Assembly (NCBI GenBank): GCA_934633985.1
Contig: CAKTYU010000014.1
Coordinates: forward strand, 1-36,922
Reading direction: 5' to 3'
From: an uncultured Clostridia bacterium
Lineage (GTDB): Bacteria; Bacillota; Clostridia; Christensenellales; CAG-138
Length of the DNA stretch: 36,922 nucleotides
Shown here: positions 32,663-36,922 of the stretch, one piece after another
Layout: each line of letters opens with the position of its first letter
Numbering within the stretch: position 1 is the stretch's first letter
Notes under the pieces: model-generated
What the model saw: only the letters and a program-made list of their open reading frames with translations
Database searches by the model: none
What the model was told of the DNA's origin: nothing
Position numbers and translations under genes: made by a program

Positions 32663-32699
32663 AATAAAAAAAGCCCTCCCGCGGAATGCCGCGAGAGGG
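32663..32699 (-). terminator. Terminator of the lysis/export cassette
   Basis: On the minus strand CCCTCTCGCGG pairs with CCGCGGGAGGG (one mismatch) around four bases, then T7ATTTT. Confidence 0.88.
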
Positions 32700-32717
32700 T
32701 GAAGGTGAGCATCTTTA

Positions 32718-33095
32718 TTATTTGGGCTTGCGTACCTCGGCAATGGTGTCATGGGCGCCATACGCAGCAAAAGCAACCACAGCGGCGTTCACGGCGCACA
32801 GGCAGCCCGTGCTTGCAGTAAGGGAGCCGTTGAAGTAGTTGGCCGCCAGCAGCACCACAAGTGCGATGATGTAGGCGACTATACGGGTGGGAATCTTGTC
32901 TATCACGCCTATGCCCTTAATGAGCTGGGTCACAAGCAGCGTAAACATAGTAGCACCCGCATAGGTGGCAAGAACCTCCCAGGAGAAGAACTCCTCGGGA
33001 AGCGCACCGGAGGCGGCAAAGGCCACCGAGGCCAGAGACAGGGAGAGGGTCATAACAGCGATGAGAGTGAGAATCTTGATGAGTGTCTTTTTCAT
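32718..33095 (-). CDS. Holin-like protein with signal peptide
   Basis: This protein has 125 residues. Residues 1-27 look like a Sec signal peptide (MKKTLIKILTLIAVM..SVAFA). They are followed by FFSWEVLATYAGATMFTLLVTQLIKGIG and DKIPTRIVAYIIALVVLLAANYF, the pattern of phage holins of clostridial phages, and a third hydrophobic segment CLCAVNAAVVAFAAYGAHD. ATG 33095 has AAAGGAGG about 10 bases upstream. Holins make membrane pores at the end of phage growth. The extra signal peptide is unusual. It is the last gene of the cassette. Confidence 0.78.
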   Translation of the reverse strand: MKKTLIKILTLIAVMTLSLSLASVAFAASGALPEEFFSWEVLATYAGATMFTLLVTQLIKGIGVIDKIPTRIVAYIIALVVLLAANYFNGSLTASTGCLCAVNAAVVAFAAYGAHDTIAEVRKPK

Positions 33096-33123
33096 GGAAT
33101 AGTATCCTCCTTTATTTAATTGA

Positions 33124-33522
33124 TTATTTATATATGGTTTTAAGTTTGCTGACCTCATCCATCGGGCGGACAAGATTTTTGCCGCCCAGCTCACGGTAAG
33201 TCTCGTGCATTTCCTTGAGGTCGTTGTAGTCGTAGAAGTTCACCTCGCCGGCCGCGATGTATGCCCGGGCGAGGAATTTTATGCGGTCGTGCAATATGAC
33301 CTGCTGCCCCTTTTCTGTCCGGCCTACTCTTTCGAGCAGCGTTTTCACCTGTTGTGACAGCGCGGCTATATCGCAATCCTGGGCTTTGTCTGCGTCTGCC
33401 TTATCAGCCTTGCGGTCTGATTTTTTGGCGGCGCGGTTAAGCAGGAACTGGATTACGTTATCGACCAGTTTTACCAGCGCGGCTCCCACGGTGCCGGCCA
33501 GCAGCAATGGGAGTATCTGCAT
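33124..33522 (-). CDS. Phage-type membrane-anchored coiled-coil protein
   Basis: This protein has 132 residues. One N-terminal hydrophobic helix (ILPLLLAGTVGAALVKLVDNVIQFLL) is followed by a Lys/Asp-rich stretch (DRKADKADADKAQD) and a coiled coil (ALSQQVKTLLERVGRTEKGQQ). It ends with KEMHETYRELGGKNLV. Proteins of this shape are found beside holins in Firmicute phages, but their role is not defined. AAAGGAGGT precedes ATG 33522. It lies one base after the endolysin-like stop. Confidence 0.75.
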   Translation of the reverse strand: MQILPLLLAGTVGAALVKLVDNVIQFLLNRAAKKSDRKADKADADKAQDCDIAALSQQVKTLLERVGRTEKGQQVILHDRIKFLARAYIAAGEVNFYDYNDLKEMHETYRELGGKNLVRPMDEVSKLKTIYK

Positions 33523-33523
33523 T

Positions 33524-34567
33524 TCAGACTACCTCCTTTGATGCAACGTATTTTGCGCTCATATAGCCCTGCCGGAACGTACCCGCTGATACATAGGTTA
33601 TCTCACACCAGCCGTCGATAGGGGGCAGGGCAAGGAGCAGGTCGCCCTTGCGTAGTGTTGCAAGGACATTATGTTTTGTCCCCCGGCCTGAGCGCACATG
33701 TACACTGTTCCCGCCGCAAACAGCGAAATAGGGATACGCCTCTAAAGGTACGGAAGCGTAGACAAAGCGTTTGTCCATTATTCCCCTGTGCGTCCAGCTT
33801 CGGACTGACAGCCGGGTTACGACGCAACCATAGGATAGGCCCCGTTCCTCTACCACCAGCGGTTCTCCATCGCTGGTAAAGCCGCAGACCCATCCAACGT
33901 GCTTCATTATGCCGGCGTTGCTGGCGCGGAAAACAGCCTCCCCTATGACATAGGGACGGCTGAGTTTGGCGATGCGCCCCTTTTCCGAACACCATTTAGT
34001 GTAGTTGCCGTGGGCGGATAAGTCCGTCCTGATCCCCAGAACCATTGTGCAGTAGGCGTCAAGCAAGCCCTGACAGTCGGCTACCATCTGCCGATTGGCA
34101 GCCCAGTCACGGGTAATGCGGTTGTAATCCTTGCGCCGCCAGCCGTTGAGGCTGTAATAGTTGCGCCACCGCTCCTCCAGCACGGAAGATGTAGCCACCT
34201 TCCCGGAGGTGCCGAATAGGTATTCCCACGGGTCTGTGCCGCAATCCCCAGCCGGTATAAGCAGCTCTGCGCCGAGGGGTATGCTCCCGGCCTTAGCATG
34301 GGTCAGCGCCCACCGTATGAAGTCCCGCACATCATCTGTTGGAGTTGTGGCGGGTATCGCGGCAATGGCGCATAGGGTCGCGCTGTCGGCTTCGCCGGTA
34401 GGAGGCAGGCCCTTGTCGCTCTGGAATGCCCTAACTGCCGCAACGGTAGGCACACCATAGAATCCGTCATCATCGCCGCAGCCATAGCCTATGGCCGATA
34501 GCCGGAATTGCAGATCGCTTACCTCGTTGCCTTTGGAGGCATAAGCAAGTATTTTTTTCTCCATCAT
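33524..34567 (-). CDS. Endolysin-like protein: PG-binding, NlpC/P60-type and SH3-type domains
   Basis: This protein has 347 residues. An N-terminal PG_binding_1 domain (about 8-68; VSDLQFRLSAIGYG, FYGVPTVAAVRAFQSDKGL) is followed by a catalytic domain of the NlpC/P60 or CHAP type. Its predicted Cys165 (VADCQGLLDAYC) and His223 (MKHVGWVCGF) are followed by an acidic VVEERGLSYGCVV. A C-terminal SH3-type domain (about 282-340; VHVRSGRGTKHNVLATLRKGD) completes it. No signal peptide, as expected if a holin releases it. The start overlaps the upstream stop (ATGA), so the two genes are coupled. Confidence 0.85.
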   Translation of the reverse strand: MMEKKILAYASKGNEVSDLQFRLSAIGYGCGDDDGFYGVPTVAAVRAFQSDKGLPPTGEADSATLCAIAAIPATTPTDDVRDFIRWALTHAKAGSIPLGAELLIPAGDCGTDPWEYLFGTSGKVATSSVLEERWRNYYSLNGWRRKDYNRITRDWAANRQMVADCQGLLDAYCTMVLGIRTDLSAHGNYTKWCSEKGRIAKLSRPYVIGEAVFRASNAGIMKHVGWVCGFTSDGEPLVVEERGLSYGCVVTRLSVRSWTHRGIMDKRFVYASVPLEAYPYFAVCGGNSVHVRSGRGTKHNVLATLRKGDLLLALPPIDGWCEITYVSAGTFRQGYMSAKYVASKEVV

Positions 34568-35496
34568 ACGCTATCCAACACCTCCCACGTATTTGGGCCT
34601 ACTATGCCGTCGGCCTTGAGCCGATGCCGGCGCTGGAAGGCCTTTACTGCATATCGGGTGCGGCTGCCGAATTTACCGTCTGCCGTACCGCAGATATGCC
34701 CCAGCTCGTTCAACTTACTTTGGAGCTCCTTCACATCATCGCCCACCATGCCCTTGCGGAGCGTGCGGCGTATGTAGGTATCCTTACCGTCCTTTTCCTC
34801 CTGCGCTGGGGCGGTGAGGGCTATGACGTCACCAACCCGGAACACATCGTCCCACGGGATATAGCATTCGCCCTTTATGCCCCACGAGCTGCCCCAGGAG
34901 TTCTGGACACAGGCGTACTCGTGATCTCCAACTATATCCCAGCCGAAGATCCGCATCTCATGGTAGCCTTTTTCGGGAGAGGTGCAGCGGTAAATTCCCC
35001 TGCTGTCGGTTCGCCACTGGGATATGGCGAAGCAGGCTACGATATATAGGCCGTTATATAGGGCCTGCTTTACGGCCTCTTTGGAGTATACCCGCCCCCA
35101 AGTCAAGCCCTTATAGGGCTTGGCGTGGCGCTCAAGCTCCTGCCTATTCTGGCGGTAGTAGGCTATGACGGCTGGCACCTCACGTTCGCCGGGATCATAC
35201 TTGAGAGGGGCTATGCCGTATTTGCAAAGGCCATTTGCTGCCTCGTTGGGATACATCCCCTCCCGGCTGTGGGAACGGTATCCGCCGTATCCCATATCTA
35301 CCCCAAATTCCGTTTTGAATATGCTCCACATACACGAGCGCATGGACTGCATGACACAGTTTCCGGCCTCCTGATGGTAATTGGTAGGGATTGATTGCCG
35401 GTAGCGGAGGGGGAGAGTAACGGGCTGACGGACGCACACGGCATAGTCGCGGTTGTCGATTACTGAGGGGATCGCGGAACAGATATAATCGCCCAT
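34564..35496 (-). CDS. Papain-like (C1A) cysteine peptidase fused to a PG-binding domain
   Basis: This protein has 310 residues and no signal peptide. The N-terminal part has the papain residues: Gln42 and Cys47 in YHQEAGNCVMQSM, His179 in EKGYHEMRIFGWDI, and Asn199 in CVQNSWGSSWGIKGECYIPW. The last 65 residues are a PG_binding_1 domain (KGMVGDDVKELQSKLNELGHICG, VKAFQRRHRL). It probably cleaves a protein at the cell wall, because the papain core acts on proteins rather than on peptidoglycan (inference). ATG 35496 follows a perfect AAGGAGGTGA. Related C1 peptidases are known near lysis genes of clostridial phages. Confidence 0.88.
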   Translation of the reverse strand: MGDYICSAIPSVIDNRDYAVCVRQPVTLPLRYRQSIPTNYHQEAGNCVMQSMRSCMWSIFKTEFGVDMGYGGYRSHSREGMYPNEAANGLCKYGIAPLKYDPGEREVPAVIAYYRQNRQELERHAKPYKGLTWGRVYSKEAVKQALYNGLYIVACFAISQWRTDSRGIYRCTSPEKGYHEMRIFGWDIVGDHEYACVQNSWGSSWGIKGECYIPWDDVFRVGDVIALTAPAQEEKDGKDTYIRRTLRKGMVGDDVKELQSKLNELGHICGTADGKFGSRTRYAVKAFQRRHRLKADGIVGPNTWEVLDSV

Positions 35497-35520
35497 GGGT
35501 TTCACCTCCTTGAAATGAAA

Positions 35521-36081
35521 TTAGTTATGCTTCCTGTTCTTGAATACCAGCGCAGCGCAGACAAGCAAAAGTATGCTCGAGCCGAGGGCGGAAGGGCCGC
35601 CCGTCTTGGGAAGCTGCTTGACGATGGTAGTGGTGTTCGTGGTGGTACTGGTCTGCGCTACGCTAAATTTGTATGTAGCGGCAGTGGAGCGGTCAAACTG
35701 TATGGCGTTGTAAAGCTCCTCGGCGGTGTTTGCATTTTCGAAGGAGTGATCACGTATTTCCACAGTTAGGGATGCGGGCTGGCGGGTTATAACGCCTGAC
35801 AGGTAATATTCGCCGCTTCGTAGGTCTATTTGGGGTTCGAACAGTGTTAATCCGTCCGTCCGGAGCTTTACGGTCAGATTTGAGGTGTCCGTAAACCGGG
35901 GGATAGATACGGTCACCCGCACCGTAAAAAGCTCGTTGACGGAGTAGTTTTTAGGACCTATCACGGCTCCCGTCTGGTAGTCGATTGCGGTTATACCAAC
36001 CGCGATAGGGTTTGCCGCAAAAGCCCCGCTCACAAGGAGCAGAAGGCTTAGGGCGAGGAAAAGTGCAGTCGTCTTTTTCAT
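35521..36081 (-). CDS. Sortase-anchored (LPXTG) surface protein
   Basis: This protein has 186 residues. A signal peptide (1-22, ending SGAFA) is followed by a beta-rich ectodomain of about 115 residues, a Thr-rich spacer (TSTTTNTTTIV) and the sorting signal LPKTGG. A membrane helix (SSILLLVCAALVF) and the basic tail KNRKHN follow. It should be linked to peptidoglycan by sortase. No sortase is in the window. AAAGGA precedes ATG 36081. It is the first gene of the cassette, 24 bases before the papain-like gene, which suggests a functional link such as substrate or receptor (inference). I do not recognise the ectodomain. Confidence 0.87.
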   Translation of the reverse strand: MKKTTALFLALSLLLLVSGAFAANPIAVGITAIDYQTGAVIGPKNYSVNELFTVRVTVSIPRFTDTSNLTVKLRTDGLTLFEPQIDLRSGEYYLSGVITRQPASLTVEIRDHSFENANTAEELYNAIQFDRSTAATYKFSVAQTSTTTNTTTIVKQLPKTGGPSALGSSILLLVCAALVFKNRKHN

Positions 36082-36115
36082 GTTACTGATTCCTTTCTTA
36101 AAATTTTGTTGTATG

Positions 36116-36136
36116 AAAAAAGAGCCTTGCGGCCCT
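36116..36136 (-). terminator. Terminator upstream of the LPXTG gene
   Basis: On the minus strand AGGGCC GCAA GGCTCT (one mismatch) runs into T6. Confidence 0.75.
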
Positions 36137-36193
36137 TTATTCCGTTAATCTGCCTGCTCTTAACGTGAGTGAGCCGGCGCATTTTTTTGCATG

Positions 36194-36217
36194 AAAAAAG
36201 GAGCCGTTAAGCTCCTT
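36194..36217 (-). terminator. Terminator after the PemK-like gene
   Basis: On the minus strand AAGGAGC pairs with GCTCCTT around six bases, then T5-6. Together with 36116-36136 it forms a double stop between the toxin locus and the cassette. The interval 36140-36294 holds no gene. Confidence 0.82.
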
Positions 36218-36294
36218 AAAATCGGATCAGTGGCAGGGCGGTGTCTCCTGCATCTCAGGTACGCTTTCGCGTGTGTCGGGAACCATTTCCGACC

Positions 36295-36620
36295 TCACTG
36301 ACTGCGATTGGCTATTCTTGCAAGTTCCAGTTCTATCAGCATTATGTCGATATCTGACAAGTGTCCTATAAAGTCCTGAACATCGTCAGGTTGTAACCTG
36401 AGCATCTTATCCAGTCTTACTACAGACTGCTTTTGCAATCCAGCTTTTGCCCAGTTTTTTATGGGATAGCAGTCATATCCCGGCTTTGGAGATTGGCTTG
36501 TTACATAAAACGACATTATGTAAGCGGCACCATCATATTCTATGATAACCGGCCTCAGTTTCTTCTTGCCGGGTTCGTCATCGTATGCGACAATTGCCCA
36601 ATATATATCCCACTTCTCAT
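36295..36620 (-). pseudogene. PemK/MazF-like toxin, frameshifted near its start
   Basis: The protein body is typical of PemK/MazF-like mRNA endonucleases: DIYWAIVAYDDEPGKKKL then RPVIIEYD, FYVTSQSPKPGYDCYPIKNWAKAGLQ, SVVRLDKMLRLQ and DFIGHLSDID. The conserved frame has no ATG, GTG or TTG before codon MSFYV at 36516, which lies after the conserved RPV. The ATG at 36620, three bases after the antitoxin stop, is well placed but opens a different frame that ends after 22 codons. Losing one unit of the (AT)4 run at 36601-36608 would join them. It may be broken, use a rare start, shift frame, or contain a sequencing error. Confidence 0.7.
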
Positions 36621-36622
36621 AT

Positions 36623-36880
36623 TTAGGTATTCGTCGGGCGATCTCCCTCTTTCCAGTCCGCAGGAAGTATCAGGGTGCCGTCTTTATCGTGATACCCAAC
36701 GGTTTGCAGAATGTCAGCAGGCTTCACGATTCTTATCGGTTCCTTTTTTTTAAAGCACTCTTTTATGAGAGCTTTGCTTATAATGCCGCTTCGTCCTTCT
36801 TTCTGAATTGTTATATCCCAAGGTTCGCCCTTCTCATGGCTCAAATTCAGTCGGTCATTTTTTGCGGACAGTTCATACAT
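36623..36880 (-). CDS. Putative antitoxin upstream of the PemK-like toxin
   Basis: This 85-residue acidic/basic mixed protein (SAKNDRLNLSHEKGEPWDI, KPADILQTVGYHDKDGTLIL) has no family that I recognise. Position and size fit an antitoxin partner: its stop is two bases before the toxin's ATG. ATG 36880 has AAAGGA about 5 bases upstream. The frame also stays open to the window edge (codons KREQTQEQRTEKDS before the Met), so a longer protein starting outside is possible. Confidence 0.6.
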   Translation of the reverse strand: MYELSAKNDRLNLSHEKGEPWDITIQKEGRSGIISKALIKECFKKKEPIRIVKPADILQTVGYHDKDGTLILPADWKEGDRPTNT

Positions 36881-36922
36881 GCTATCCTTTTCTGTTCTCT
36901 GCTCCTGCGTTTGCTCTCGTTT

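Noticed and set aside
36601..36608. (AT)4 as a proven phase-variation repeat
   Set aside because: Four units are short for slippage-driven switching; kept only as one explanation of the toxin frameshift.
28915..36922. Search for an attR copy of the tRNA-Ala 3' end (GGTTCGAATCCCCT)
   Set aside because: No second copy was found by eye in the window; integration at this tRNA remains only a possibility.

Overview
The window looks like a chromosomal segment of a fairly GC-rich member of the Firmicutes/Clostridia. The signs are strong AGGAGG-type ribosome sites, frequent TTG and GTG starts, a GlgC/GlgD pair, DUF975/DUF1292/DUF1540/DUF1836 family genes, a DegV protein and an LPXTG protein. Isoleucine is written mostly with ATA in the core genes. 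No 16S sequence is present, so the genus is not determined.

Layout. 0-6 kb (minus strand) is an oligopeptide ABC import operon, oppB-oppC-oppD-oppF-oppA, closed by a strong hairpin. The last gene, the binding lipoprotein, appears circularly permuted: the segment that normally ends OppA sits right after the signal peptide. 6-9 kb carries an XRE regulator divergent from opp behind two GTATAC-centred palindromes, a ProX/YbaK tRNA-editing protein, a RimK-like ATP-grasp ligase, a small membrane protein and a DUF1858 protein. 9-17.8 kb is a glycogen cluster, glgB-glgC-glgD-glgA, followed by a cytoplasmic GH13 enzyme, a zinc-ribbon membrane protein and a DUF1540 protein. 17.8-28.4 kb is ordinary core genome: AI-2E-family permease, uridine kinase, an NlpC/P60 wall hydrolase with four peptidoglycan-binding repeats, a DUF1292-DUF975-nucleotidyltransferase-glmS run, trmO, degV and DUF1836. 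28.4-29.0 kb holds a repeat cluster derived from tRNA flanks, tRNA-Arg(ACG) and tRNA-Ala(CGC).

Downstream of tRNA-Ala the window becomes accessory. 29.0-32.6 kb is AT-rich and holds an XRE regulator, a DUF3800 protein, a possible small RNA, a truncated MqsR-like toxin with an MqsA-like zinc-finger partner, and a complete three-gene toxin-antitoxin-chaperone (TAC) operon: HigB-like toxin, HigA-like antitoxin with a C-terminal tail, and a SecB-like chaperone. The TAC operon has a near-consensus promoter and a 24-bp palindromic operator. 32.7-36.1 kb (minus) is a GC-richer phage-type lysis or export cassette: LPXTG surface protein, papain-like peptidase with a peptidoglycan-binding domain, an endolysin-like protein, a coiled-coil membrane protein and a holin-like protein with a signal peptide. 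36.3-36.9 kb ends with a PemK/MazF-like toxin that appears frameshifted near its start, and its putative upstream antitoxin.

No integrase, phage structural gene, second att copy of tRNA-Ala, or CRISPR array was seen. The strongest leads are the permuted OppA and the TAC module. All family assignments come from reading motifs, not from database searches.
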